Shown here one piece after another: positions 25,858-34,471 of a stretch of DNA of 64,000 nt. This DNA is from Streptomyces noursei ATCC 11455 (GTDB lineage: Bacteria; Actinomycetota; Actinomycetes; Streptomycetales; Streptomycetaceae). The DNA is taken from NCBI RefSeq assembly GCF_001704275.1, contig NZ_CP011533.1, positions 1,054,001 to 1,118,000 on the forward strand. Reading direction: 5' to 3'. Under the pieces are notes generated by a model that searched no databases, was not told where the DNA came from, and saw nothing but the letters and a program-made list of their open reading frames with translations. The position numbers were made by a program, and so were the translations under genes. Position 1 is the stretch's first letter, and each line of letters begins with the position of its first letter.

Positions 25858-26280
25858 TCACCGTGCTCCTCGCGGACATCCTCCAAGAGCTGCCGGACCT
25901 GAAGGGCACCGGCTATGACCAGCAGCAGCTCGATCAGCTTCTGGACGACACGGAACTGCCTGCACCGATCGAGCTTCCCGGCGATGACGCCGGTACGGGG
26001 GCTGTGGCCTCAGTCGACTCTCTCCAGTGGGGATACCTGCAGTGGGTCCAGCCTGCATGCATACCGGGGCATGACGGTCAGCGACGTCCGCGGCCTCGCC
26101 GGAGGCGTTCATCAGCGAGGTGGTCCACCAGCCGCCGGACTGGAACTCGCCGTACCCGGCCTTCCAGGGCGCCGGGGCGGTCAGGGCCTCGTACCGCATC
26201 CGCTCGATCAACTGGCCGTCCAGCCGGTCCAGCTGGGCGACCTGCCCGGACAGAGCCGCGGTCGGCTGCGCCTCCTGCAT
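25858..26280 (-). pseudogene. truncated aspartyl/prolyl beta-hydroxylase-like protein
   Basis: ATG 26280 has GAGAGGG five bases upstream. The first 65 residues (GQVAQLDRLDGQLIERMRYE, then GYGEFQSGGWWTTSLMNASG) match the start of the 2-oxoglutarate-dependent aspartyl/asparaginyl hydroxylase family as I know it. After EAADV the sequence becomes Arg/Pro-rich and out of family until a stop at 25858. The HxD...H iron site is missing, so the enzyme is dead. Confidence 0.6.
25863..26020 (+). pseudogene. fragment of a ParB-N/DNA-methylase-type protein
   Basis: The plus frame from GTG 25863 reads LLADILQELPDLKGTGYDQQ, QLDQLLDDTELPAP, ELPGDDAGTG, which resembles the stretch after the ParB-like nuclease domain in phage and plasmid DNA-modification proteins. 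It has no proper start and soon loses the family, merging into sequence antisense to the hydroxylase remnant. Confidence 0.45.
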
Positions 26281-26612
26281 GGTGTCCCTCTCGATCTCCC
26301 GACCCGGGCAGGACTCGGGGCGTGCGGATAGGGGAAAGCGCCGCGTCCGGCCGCAGAGCCCTTGCGGCATCGCCGGGGGAGCCGTCCGGTGTTCAAGGCC
26401 CCTGGGCCGGATGCGGTGCCGTCATCAGAGTGGTCCGGCGGCGTTGTCGCAGGTAGTGAGAGGTAATCGCCCCCAGTGGGCGGTGCGGTCGCCCGCTGAG
26501 GGCGGTGGGCCCGCCCTCGAAGAAGGGTTTGACCGCATGCCAGGGCAGGCAGGCAGTCGTTGGTCACCACCAGCGGCGCAACCAGCGCCGCTGTGCCCCG
26601 GGGAGGCAGACG
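26281..26612. other. intergenic region upstream of hydroxylase remnant and XRE-type gene
   Basis: It holds the promoter side of both neighbours and a 9-bp inverted repeat (cagcggcgc-aacca-gcgccgctg, 26571-26593) next to the ribosome site of the XRE-type gene. No gene is supported. Confidence 0.4.
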
Positions 26613-27380
26613 GTGATAGCCCAGAAATCCGAGCAAGCCACAGCGGTCCACGACGTCTCGTGCGGGAAGGCTCTGCGGGAACGTGCCCTGGGCCGAGCCG
26701 GATCCCCGAACCCCGTGCCGCCCGAGCTGATCTCCGAGATCGCCGCATAGGTCGAGGACCACTGCGGCCACCGGCGCCTCAAATGCCACCGTCTGGCGAG
26801 GGGATGGACCGTCCCCCAGGCCGTCGCCGCCGCCCACCAAGCCGTCGAAGACGAGCACCTGCGCAAGGGCGGGATGTCCGAACGGTCCTGGAAGGACTGG
26901 GAGGCGGGTGGCCTGCCCAGCCCCGACCATCAGGACCTGCCGTGCCGTCTGTTCGCCACCAGCGCTGTCGAGTTGGACTTCGCCCGCGACTGTTCACCCA
27001 CCCTCGCGGCGGAGGAGAAAGCTCCGCTTTGGAGCGGGGACGGGCCGGATGGAACACTTTTTGCAAGGGACGCGGCCTGCGCGGATGCCGGTTCGCGGAC
27101 CTTCACGGAGGTGGGGGCAACGAAGCGTCGCGACGCGGTCAAACTCGTCGGGCCGGCCATGGCCGCCCCAGCCACCGCTGTGCAAATCCCGGAACAGGCT
27201 GCCGCCGAGGCTATGGAATTCACCCAGCAGGCAGCGGCGACATCGCTCGGCTCGGGAACCCTGGACCACCTCGACCTCGCCCTCACCGAGTTCAACCGCG
27301 CGTACTCGCTCAAGCCGCCCAAGGGGACACCCATCGGCTCCTGCCGCCCCGCTCACCCCGCCGCTTCGGCCCGGACGTGA
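26613..27380 (+). pseudogene. XRE-type regulator interrupted by an amber codon
   Basis: GTG 26613 has a perfect GGGAGG six bases upstream. The frame gives 45 residues ending PPELISEIAA, then TAG at 26748-26750, then continues in the same frame with HRRLKCHRLARGWTVPQAVA, SERSWKDWEAGGLPSPDHQD, LPCRLFATSAVELDFARD, and a long helical tail to TGA 27380. This is the layout of the Streptomyces XRE-like regulators with an N-terminal HTH and a TPR-like tail. A single CAG-to-TAG change would explain the stop. Confidence 0.65.
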
Positions 27381-27384
27381 TGTC

Positions 27385-29046
27385 TCAGGAGACGACGGCT
27401 TCGCGCTCCCCGGATCGCTGGCCGGGCAGGACGGTCGGTTCCGCCTCGGACTCGGTGGCGAGCGCGAGGTCGGAATCCGTCAGGCCGGCGCGATCGGCCT
27501 GGACGCCGGCGCGCACCGCCCAGAAGTAGAAGCCCAGGGCCGACACACCGACCAGGGCGATGTCCACACCGCCCGGCAGCACACCGTTGCCGCCGAACTC
27601 CTTGCCGCCCAGGGCCGACAGCGTCGAGAGCCACAGCAGGAACCCGATCATCCACCAGGCGGCGGCGAACTGCCGGGACAGGTTCCGCTCGCCTCGGCGA
27701 CGCAACACCAGGGCCGCGATCGGTACGGACACCAGGACGAGCAGGGTCACCTTGCCGGTGTTGGGCCACTTCGACCAGTACAGGGCGCATGCCGCGAAGG
27801 CGAAGGTGATCGGGCAGAGCACCGCGGCGGCCGGCAGGCGGAACGGGCGCGGCAGATCCGGCTTGGTCCGGCGCAGGACGCCCACCGCGATCGGGCCGAT
27901 CAGGTACGAGACGACCATGGCTGCCGAGACGACACTGGCCAGGGCTTCCCAACTGTGGCCGATGGTGAGCAGCAGGAGCACGGAGAAGCCGAGGTTGAGC
28001 CACATCGCGGGGCGGGCGGTGCCGTAGCGGGGGTGCACCTCGGCGATCTTCTTGGGGAAGAAGCCTGTCTCGGCCAGGTTCTGCGCCAGGTACGAGGCAG
28101 AGGCCACGTTGGCGATGTTGGCACCGCACGGCGAGATGAAGGCGCCGAACTGGACCAGGGTGGCGACCCAGTGCAGCATCAGGAGCTTGGCCAGGTCGGC
28201 GAAGGGGGAGGCGAAGTTGATCCCATGCCACCCGCCTGCCGCGGCGAGCTTCTCCGGCGGGACCGAGCCGAGGAAGCCGACCTGCAGCGCGAGGTAGATC
28301 ACCAGTCCCAGGGAGAGCGCGCCGACCAGGGCGAGCGGGATGGCGCGGCCGGGGTTACGGGCGGCACCGCCGAGGTTGACGACGGCCTGGAAGCCGTTGA
28401 ACGCGAAGACGACGCCCGAGGTGGTGACGGCCGTCATCACGGCGGACCAGCCGTTGGGCGCGAAGCCGCCGTGGCCGGTGAAGTTGCCGGGGTGGAAGCC
28501 GGAGGCGATCAGCGCGGCGACGACGAGTACCGGGATGGCGAACTTCACCAGGGTCAGCACCGTATTGGCCCGGGCCAGCAGCGCGACCGACCAGTAGCAG
28601 GCGAACCACAGGACGAAGGTCAGGAACAGGGCCATCGCCATGCCGGAGGCCGTGAGGCTGCCGTCGGAGACCAGCCCCCTGGCCCAGTCGTAATTCCAGG
28701 AGGACATGTACTGGGTGCCCGCGATGGACTCGATCGGGATCAGGGACGCGACCCCGATCCACACCGCCCAGCCACTGACGAAACCGAGCACCGGGCCGTG
28801 GGAGATCGATCCAAAGCGCGCCATGGCGCCGGGCAGCGGGTAGGCGGCCCCGACCTCGGCGTACGACATGGCGATCATGCCGATGAAGACGGCCCCGATG
28901 ACCCAGGCGACCAGCGCCGCGGGGCCTGCGACCTGTGCGGCCTGACCGGCCCCGAAGAGCCAGCCGGAGCCGAAAATGGACCCCAGCCCGATCATGATCA
29001 AGGCGAAAAGGCTGAGGTTCTTTGTGCTGGCCGCGCTCATGTCCAT
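27385..29046 (-). CDS. APC-family amino-acid permease
   Basis: A protein of 553 residues with about twelve membrane segments. It starts with LSLFALIMIGLGSIFGSGWL, the GSGW unwound first helix of the APC fold, then SYAEVGAAYPLPGAMARFG. FNGFQAVVNLGGAARNP is the conserved helix-6 region. ATG 29046 places the protein start close to the first helix; an upstream GTG at 29088 is possible. Transport is likely proton-coupled uptake of an amino acid. No pathway genes are adjacent, and its stop lies 4 bp from the convergent XRE-type remnant. Confidence 0.92.
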   Translation of the reverse strand: MDMSAASTKNLSLFALIMIGLGSIFGSGWLFGAGQAAQVAGPAALVAWVIGAVFIGMIAMSYAEVGAAYPLPGAMARFGSISHGPVLGFVSGWAVWIGVASLIPIESIAGTQYMSSWNYDWARGLVSDGSLTASGMAMALFLTFVLWFACYWSVALLARANTVLTLVKFAIPVLVVAALIASGFHPGNFTGHGGFAPNGWSAVMTAVTTSGVVFAFNGFQAVVNLGGAARNPGRAIPLALVGALSLGLVIYLALQVGFLGSVPPEKLAAAGGWHGINFASPFADLAKLLMLHWVATLVQFGAFISPCGANIANVASASYLAQNLAETGFFPKKIAEVHPRYGTARPAMWLNLGFSVLLLLTIGHSWEALASVVSAAMVVSYLIGPIAVGVLRRTKPDLPRPFRLPAAAVLCPITFAFAACALYWSKWPNTGKVTLLVLVSVPIAALVLRRRGERNLSRQFAAAWWMIGFLLWLSTLSALGGKEFGGNGVLPGGVDIALVGVSALGFYFWAVRAGVQADRAGLTDSDLALATESEAEPTVLPGQRSGEREAVVS

Positions 29047-29433
29047 GGCGGACTGTGTCCGTTCTGCCGTGCGAAGAGATCCGGACACACCCTAAGTGAA
29101 CTTTTTGCTCATTCTTTCATCCGCTCGGTCTCCGGCTACCGATCACAGTCCTGGTGGGGGAGGTCACCGTCCGGCTGCGCGTGGGGTCGTCCGGCCCGCT
29201 TCGGGGCGGCCGGAATCAGCCGATCCGTCTCAACGAGCCGAGTCGACGCAGGCCATCGGGAGAAGGCTCAGCGCCCAGCCGACGAGCGGTCGTCTCGACG
29301 AAGCCAGTCACCCCTGGTCGGCAGCCCGCAGTCGACTGGCGTCGGTGAGACCAGACACTCACTGCGAGGCGGCCGGCGGGGTGGCGCGGATCGACCGGTG
29401 ACCGCGTCACGCTCCGTCGGCCTGCCCATTGAC
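29047..29433. other. intergenic region, no gene seen
   Basis: An AT-richer stretch near 29095-29120 may be the permease promoter. Otherwise I see only short shadow frames and, at the right edge, the atgtccctc triplication that belongs to the regulator's C-terminus. Confidence 0.4.
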
Positions 29434-30057
29434 CTACCCCTCCATATGTCCCTCATGTCCCTCATGTCCCTCCGCGCGTGCCTGTCCATCGGCTCCGCCG
29501 CGGCCGTCGGGGCGGCCTTCGTCGCTGACTGGTTCCTCGACCGGGAAGAAGATCGGGCTCATCAGGTGGGGCCTGCGGCCTGGCGCCGGCCCGTTGCCCG
29601 CGCGTGACGCGAAGGAATGACGCAACTCATCGATCATTTCGGCGAGTTCGTCAGGGCTGAGCCAGTAGACGCCCTGTCGGTAGCCCACGGAGTCGGCGAA
29701 CGGCGCGGCTCCTGGCCTGTCGAGGTAGGCGTTGAACTCGGCGAGCAAGACGGCCATGGCGGCGGCGAACCCGCGGCGGTGGTCGTCCAGGGACATCGAC
29801 GCTCCCGCCTCGGGGGTGATCGCCATCCGGTCCCGGCGAAGCCGGTAGCGCCGCTCCACCGCGCCACGCACCCGTTGCTCGCCCGCCACCTCCAGCACCC
29901 CGCCCTCGGCCAGCAGACCGACGTGTCGGTACACGGTGGACTTGGGGACGTCGTGCAGTACCGCGCACAACTCAACGGCCGAGCAGGTCCGCCCGCCGGA
30001 CATGGCGTGGGTGATGCGCAGTCGCACCGGGTGCAGCAGCAGGTCGAGGGTGTCCAC
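29434..30057 (-). CDS. ArsR-like winged-helix regulator
   Basis: A protein of 207 residues. The N-terminus is a winged helix: TLDLLLHPVRLRITHAMSGG, TCSAVELCAVLHDVPKSTVY, then RHVGLLAEGGVLEV. A ligand domain with GYRQGVYWLSPDELAEM follows. The C-terminus has EGHEGHEGHMEG, encoded by a tandem DNA repeat. It is divergent from the erythromycin-esterase-family gene with 65 bp between the starts and an imperfect palindrome in the gap, so it probably represses that gene. Confidence 0.85.
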   Translation of the reverse strand: MDTLDLLLHPVRLRITHAMSGGRTCSAVELCAVLHDVPKSTVYRHVGLLAEGGVLEVAGEQRVRGAVERRYRLRRDRMAITPEAGASMSLDDHRRGFAAAMAVLLAEFNAYLDRPGAAPFADSVGYRQGVYWLSPDELAEMIDELRHSFASRAGNGPAPGRRPHLMSPIFFPVEEPVSDEGRPDGRGGADGQARAEGHEGHEGHMEG

Positions 30058-30083
30058 TCCCTAATGCTCCCATAGCTGGTACC

Positions 30084-30101
30084 GTTCCCAAAGTTGAGAA
30101 C
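30084..30101. promoter_or_regulatory. operator candidate between regulator and esterase
   Basis: gttcccaaagttgagaac is an imperfect 18-bp inverted repeat (14 of 18 bases symmetric) in the 65-bp gap between the divergent starts, just before the esterase ribosome site. Confidence 0.5.
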
Positions 30102-30122
30102 TCATGAAGGGGGCATGGGAAC

Positions 30123-31454
30123 ATGACAGCGAACACGGACGCCTCGCCGGCTTCGAACCGGTTGAGCAACGAGGCGATGCATCCGCTGCGCACGCTGGAC
30201 CCGGACGGGCCGCAGGACGATCTGACCTGGCTGGACGAGGCGATCGGCGACGCGAGGGTGGTGGCGATCGGCGAGAACGCCCACTACAACCACGAGTCCT
30301 ACCTCTTGCGTCACCGCCTGATGCGCTACCTGGTCGAGCGGCACGGGTTCGGCGCCTACGCGATGGAGTCGGGATTCGTCGAGGGCCGGCTGACCGACGA
30401 CTGGGTCCGCGGCGGCCAGGGGCAGCCCGGCCACGTCATGGCCAACGGCATCACATCGCTGATGGGACTGTGGACCGAGATGCGGGACCATCTGGAGTGG
30501 ATGCGCGGGCACAACCTCACCGCCGCTCGACCGGTCGGCTTCTACGGCATCGACCTGTCCGGGTCGAACGTGTCCGTGCTGCCCGGTCTGGACACCGCCA
30601 TCGCCTACCTCGCGCAGGCGGACCCCGACTTCGAGGTGGACCCGAGCATCCGGGAAACCGCAGCCGCCTTCGCGGTGCCCTCCGCTTTCTCCCTCGCCCA
30701 GGCCGTTGCCGCCTACGGACAGCTCGCACCCGCGCGTCGGGACGCGTTGACGGCGGGCTTGGCCGAGCTCACCGGGCGCATGGAGGGACGCAGCCTGCAC
30801 TACCGGGGACGGACCACTGCCGGCGCCTACGATCGCGCGCTGCGCGCGTTGCGCCTGGCAGTCGTCATCGACGCCAATGCCCGCGCCATGGCCCGAGGCG
30901 ACCGGGACAGCCTGTTCGCCAACCGTGACGCCGCCATCGCGGACACCGTCGAATGGATCCTGCGTCGGGAGGACCGGATCATACTGGTCGCCCACAACGG
31001 CCACGTCCAGCGCTGGCCGGCCCTGTGGCCCGGCATGACGTCGGCGGCCGCCATGGGCATGCACCTGGCCGATCGGATCGGCGAGGACTACCTCGCCATC
31101 GGCATCACCAACGGCACCGGACAGACCCTCAGCACAGGAGCCGACTTCTACACCGGCAAGCTCTTCACCGACCTGCAGCCACCCCGGCCCGGCAGCCTGG
31201 ATGCGCTCATGGCCGCCAGCAGTGACGAGCCCTTCGCCACCGACCTGCGCCGACTGTCCCCCGCCGACACCGCCGCCGTCCGGGCCAGCTCCCAGCAGCG
31301 TCTGGGCACTCTCTACTCCGATGTGCGGCCCCTGGACGCCTACGACGTCATCATCCACCTCCCCCACGTCACCGCGGCCCAACCCGACGACGAGGCCCTC
31401 GCCAACTCACCACACGACGTGCAGGAGGCGTTCGCCCAGTGGAAGTCACAATGA
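30123..31454 (+). CDS. erythromycin esterase-family protein
   Basis: A protein of 443 residues. The family signature is clear: RVVAIGENAHYNHESYLLRH holds the catalytic Glu and His, GAYAMESGFVEGR is the second conserved Glu, and ILVAHNGHVQRW is the C-terminal His region. EreA/EreB relatives hydrolyse the macrolactone ring, but many family members have other or unknown substrates. GAAGGGGG lies nine bases before ATG 30123. The divergent regulator suggests inducible expression, consistent with self-protection against a macrolide or another lactone. Confidence 0.88.
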   Translation: MTANTDASPASNRLSNEAMHPLRTLDPDGPQDDLTWLDEAIGDARVVAIGENAHYNHESYLLRHRLMRYLVERHGFGAYAMESGFVEGRLTDDWVRGGQGQPGHVMANGITSLMGLWTEMRDHLEWMRGHNLTAARPVGFYGIDLSGSNVSVLPGLDTAIAYLAQADPDFEVDPSIRETAAAFAVPSAFSLAQAVAAYGQLAPARRDALTAGLAELTGRMEGRSLHYRGRTTAGAYDRALRALRLAVVIDANARAMARGDRDSLFANRDAAIADTVEWILRREDRIILVAHNGHVQRWPALWPGMTSAAAMGMHLADRIGEDYLAIGITNGTGQTLSTGADFYTGKLFTDLQPPRPGSLDALMAASSDEPFATDLRRLSPADTAAVRASSQQRLGTLYSDVRPLDAYDVIIHLPHVTAAQPDDEALANSPHDVQEAFAQWKSQ

Positions 31455-31587
31455 CCAGGGCCGGCCAGAACGCCGCGCCAGGCCCCACCTACTGAGGCCA
31501 CGCTCTGCCGGCCCATCCCACCTTGTCCGTTCACGTCGACCTCGACATCCCTGACCGGTCTCCGGTCTCCGGTCTCCGGCGGCAGAA

Positions 31588-32190
31588 TCAATCGAACAGG
31601 GAGCTACCGAAGCCGAGCGGATCCACGCCGAACAGTCCCAAACGAAACAGCCCGGAACCGAACTCGTCGAACAGGCCGGGGCCATCCCCATCGGAGCCCC
31701 CCTGGTCGCCATTGCTCCGTTCGCCGTCACCCCCATCGACGCTCCCCGGGCCAACGCCGCCCGAGCCCCCACCATCGCCGTCACCACGGCACTGATCGCA
31801 CCCGTCATGCCGACGACCGTCAACCCGCTCGCCGCCGTCCCCCGCGCCGCCGTCCCCCGCGGCGACACCGCCAGAGCCAACACCACCAGAGCCGACGCCG
31901 CCCGAGCCGAACCCATCGCCGTCACCACGGCACTGATCGCACCCGTCGTGCCGTCGACCGTCAACGCGCTCCCCGTCACCCCCCGAACCAACTCCCCCCG
32001 AGCCAAATCCGTCGTCATCACCGCCACGGCACCACGGGTCACACCCGTCGTGCCGTCGATCGCGGCCGTGGTCGCCGCTCGTCCCCACGGCCCGGCCCTG
32101 AGGGACACCCTGGGCCGGGCCGGCGAGCGGGGCGGCCATCACGACGGCGAGCGCCGCAGCGGCAAGCGAACGGCCTATGTACGTATGCAT
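31588..32190 (-). CDS. secreted Gly/Asp-rich repeat protein
   Basis: ATG 32190 has AGGAGA seven bases upstream. It starts with a signal peptide (MHTYIGRSLAAAALAVVMAA, PLAGPAQG). The mature part of about 170 residues is almost all Gly, Asp, Ser and Arg. It has three repeats of RRHDGCD(x)CRG followed by DGDG-type acidic loops, then a hydrophobic end (GLFDEFGSGLFRLGLFG). The paired Cys and Asp suggest metal or Ca binding, but this is inference. Other frames are also open because of the repeat; the signal peptide, ribosome site and natural C-terminus favour this one. Confidence 0.6.
   Translation of the reverse strand: MHTYIGRSLAAAALAVVMAAPLAGPAQGVPQGRAVGTSGDHGRDRRHDGCDPWCRGGDDDGFGSGGVGSGGDGERVDGRRHDGCDQCRGDGDGFGSGGVGSGGVGSGGVAAGDGGAGDGGERVDGRRHDGCDQCRGDGDGGGSGGVGPGSVDGGDGERSNGDQGGSDGDGPGLFDEFGSGLFRLGLFGVDPLGFGSSLFD
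31770..31975. repeat. 144-bp-period repeat inside the secreted-protein gene
   Basis: A 55-60 bp block beginning catcgccgtcaccacggcac at about 31772 recurs at about 31916 with few changes, and a weaker copy follows near 32020. It encodes the Cys-containing repeats. Confidence 0.65.
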
Positions 32191-32540
32191 CGCGTTTTCT
32201 CCTGGTCGGCAGGAAATCGGGCGCGAGATGTGTACCTCCCACATGCCGGATTTCACGCAGGCGCGCCCGATTCCCACTCCATCGGCCGGCAAAGTTGCAC
32301 CGTTCGTGGCCCTGGACCGAGACCGAGGAACACGAGACAACCCTTCAGAGGGTCGGCAGCGGATCTCCCTCCCCGGGATCGCCGCTGCCCTTGCCGCCTT
32401 CGTCCTGCCTGTACGCGGTCCCACGCCAGGCCGGACGCACGGCCGCAAGTCCCATCAGACAGCGCAAGCCGTAGCGACGTTGGTCATGGCGTTCCGTTCC
32501 CTGCCGAACCGGCCGCGAGGAGCTGGCGAAACCCACGGTG
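32191..32540. other. intergenic region, nothing recognised
   Basis: It lies between the secreted-protein start and the end of the PfpI-like gene. Only shadow frames are seen. The first 40 bases hold the secreted gene's ribosome site. Confidence 0.4.
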
Positions 32541-33146
32541 TCATGCGGGCACCGGTTCGTCGGCGAGGTAGGGCGGGGCGGGTTCGTACTGGATGTACCG
32601 GCGGACGGCGCGCGCGTGGTCGCGGCCGTGGAGGCGGCCGACGAGCCACAGGGCCATGTCGATTCCCGCTGAGACGCCCTGACTGGTGACGAGGTTCTCG
32701 TCGACGACATAGCGGGCGTCGCGGACCACGGTGACGTCGCCCCTGGCCTGCAGGGTGTCCTCGAAGAGGTGGTGGGTTGCGACCCGGCGGCCGCGTGCCG
32801 GGCCTGCTTCGTGCAGGAGCAGGGCGCCGGTGCACACGCTGGTGGTCCAGGTGGTGTTGGCGGCGGTGGTGCGGATCCAGTCGATGAGTACGGGGTTGGA
32901 CACCTGGCGGCGGGTCCCGTTGCCGCCCGGGACCAGCAGGACGTCCAGCGGAGGGTGGTCGTCCAGGGTGTGGTCCGGCAGGACCCGCATGCCCTTGTTG
33001 CAACGGACGGCGCCGGGGTGTTCGGCGATGAGCCGCACGGTGTCGGCGTGCTCGCGCAGCATGGAGGAGGCGGTGAACACCTCCCACGGCCCGACGAAGT
33101 CCAGTTCCTCCGCTCCCTCGAAGATCAGTATCCCGTAGGCGGTCAT
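32541..33146 (-). CDS. DJ-1/PfpI (GATase1-like) family protein
   Basis: A protein of 201 residues. ATG 33146 has AAGGAG upstream and overlaps the stop of the upstream AraC gene (ATGA). ILIFEGAEELDFVGPWEVF is the family start, LLVPGGNG is the loop before the nucleophile, and TTSVCTGALLLHEAG carries the nucleophile-elbow Cys. DENLVTSQGVSAGIDMAL closes the domain. Members include isonitrile hydratases and other small hydrolases; this one resembles the isocyanide hydratase group. It is translationally coupled to the GlxA-type regulator. Confidence 0.88.
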   Translation of the reverse strand: MTAYGILIFEGAEELDFVGPWEVFTASSMLREHADTVRLIAEHPGAVRCNKGMRVLPDHTLDDHPPLDVLLVPGGNGTRRQVSNPVLIDWIRTTAANTTWTTSVCTGALLLHEAGPARGRRVATHHLFEDTLQARGDVTVVRDARYVVDENLVTSQGVSAGIDMALWLVGRLHGRDHARAVRRYIQYEPAPPYLADEPVPA

Positions 33147-34114
33147 AGGTACTCCTTGGTGGATCGGAATCGGTCGCGGTAGTCGGACGGTGCGACGCCG
33201 ACGTGCCGGTGGAACGCGCGGCGCAGCGTCTCCGCGGTGCCGAACCCGTACCGCCGTGCGAGGGTCTCGATGGGGTGGTCGCTCTCGGCGAGCGCCCGCT
33301 TCGCGGCCTCGATGCGTACGCCCTCGACATACGTCGCCGGCGGGACGTCGAGTTCGGCTGTGAACCTGCGCTGGAGATGACGGGGGCTCAGCCCGGCGCG
33401 CGAGGCGAGCTCGGTGATGCCGTGCCGGGCACCGGGGTCGGCGTGGATCGCCGCGACCACGGCACGGATGGGATCGGTGGCCGGCTGGGTGGACCACAAC
33501 GGCACACTGAACTGCGACTGGCTGCCGGGGCGGCGCAGAAACATCACCATCTCCTGCGCGACGGCGTGCGCGACCTCCCTGCCCAAGTCGTCCTCCACCA
33601 AGGCCAGTGCGAGGTCCATCCCTGCCGTCACCCCGGCCGACGTCCACACCCGCCCGTCCCTGAGAAAGATCGGATCGCAGTCGACGACCAGTTCAGGATG
33701 CTCCCGTACGAGCTGCTGCTCGCGCGCCCAGTGGGTGGTCACCCTTCGTCCTCGGACCAGTCCCGCGGCAGCCAGCAGGAACACTCCACTGCACACCGAG
33801 GTGACCCGGCGGGCACTGGCCCCAGCGGTGGCGACCCAATGTGTCAGTGCGGGATCATGCCTGGCCTGGTCGACCCCGCCGCCTCCCGCCACCACCACGG
33901 TGTCGATCCCCGCGGGGTCCACATCGGCCACTCCGTAGGGAACGTGTACCGAGAGGCCACTGCCGAACCGGACCGCTCCCGGCTGCGGTGCCGTGATCTG
34001 GCAGGTGTAACCACCGGTGAGCTTGTGAGCATGGTCGAACACCTCGTACGGGCCGAAGAGGTCGAGGGGCTGGAAACCCTCGAAGATCACAAAAACGATG
34101 CGGCGCTGATCCAC
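33143..34114 (-). CDS. GlxA-type AraC-family regulator
   Basis: A protein of 323 residues. An N-terminal DJ-1/PfpI-like domain (RRIVFVIFEGFQPLDLFGPY, VTSVCSGVFLLAAAGL) is followed by an AraC HTH pair (ITELASRAGLSPRHLQRRFT; HPIETLARRYGFGTAETLRR AFH). GTG 34114 is chosen because it places the protein just before the first strand; longer forms are possible. It overlaps the PfpI-like gene by four bases, so the regulator and a stand-alone version of its sensor domain are made together. Confidence 0.88.
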   Translation of the reverse strand: MDQRRIVFVIFEGFQPLDLFGPYEVFDHAHKLTGGYTCQITAPQPGAVRFGSGLSVHVPYGVADVDPAGIDTVVVAGGGGVDQARHDPALTHWVATAGASARRVTSVCSGVFLLAAAGLVRGRRVTTHWAREQQLVREHPELVVDCDPIFLRDGRVWTSAGVTAGMDLALALVEDDLGREVAHAVAQEMVMFLRRPGSQSQFSVPLWSTQPATDPIRAVVAAIHADPGARHGITELASRAGLSPRHLQRRFTAELDVPPATYVEGVRIEAAKRALAESDHPIETLARRYGFGTAETLRRAFHRHVGVAPSDYRDRFRSTKEYL

Positions 34115-34471
34115 TCCTCCACCCTGTCGTCGGCGCCGGAGGGCGTCAACGACACATACCCCACGCTTTACGCCATGCCGGAGAGCGCGAACGTGGCTGC
34201 TGAGAGCGGCTGAGCGGTGGGGCACAGCCACGGCACCCCACCCTCGAACCCGGGCCGAGACGATATGCGCGCGATAGTCGGAACCCGTAATCCTCGGCTC
34301 GCGACCATTCACGAGACCACGGTCAGAGTTCTGGAATTCGCCCAGTTGAGGTCCTCGTCGGCGTCGAAATCGCCCTCGGCATCGGCATCGGCATCGGCCG
34401 TCAACGTCGGGGCTTCGCCGGGGGACGGCCGATCAGGCCACCGGCTACCCCGGGCCCCTCGACCTAACACG
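34115..34471. other. intergenic region, nothing recognised
   Basis: It is upstream of the GlxA-type gene and downstream of the BlaI-type gene. A short run of tcggcatcggcatcggcatcgg-like hexamers lies near 34377-34399. No gene is supported. Confidence 0.4.

Noticed and set aside
26908..29607. 899-codon plus-strand frame
   Set aside because: Antisense to the amino-acid permease, whose membrane segments and motifs are clear on the other strand.
27385..31454. antibiotic biosynthetic cluster around the permease and Ere-family gene
   Set aside because: No polyketide synthase, NRPS, glycosylation or tailoring set is present; these are single-gene modules.
31446..32108. alternative minus-strand frame through the secreted repeat gene
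   Set aside because: It lacks a signal peptide and ribosome site and ends in Arg-rich sequence; the frame from 32190 has a clear signal peptide and AGGAGA.
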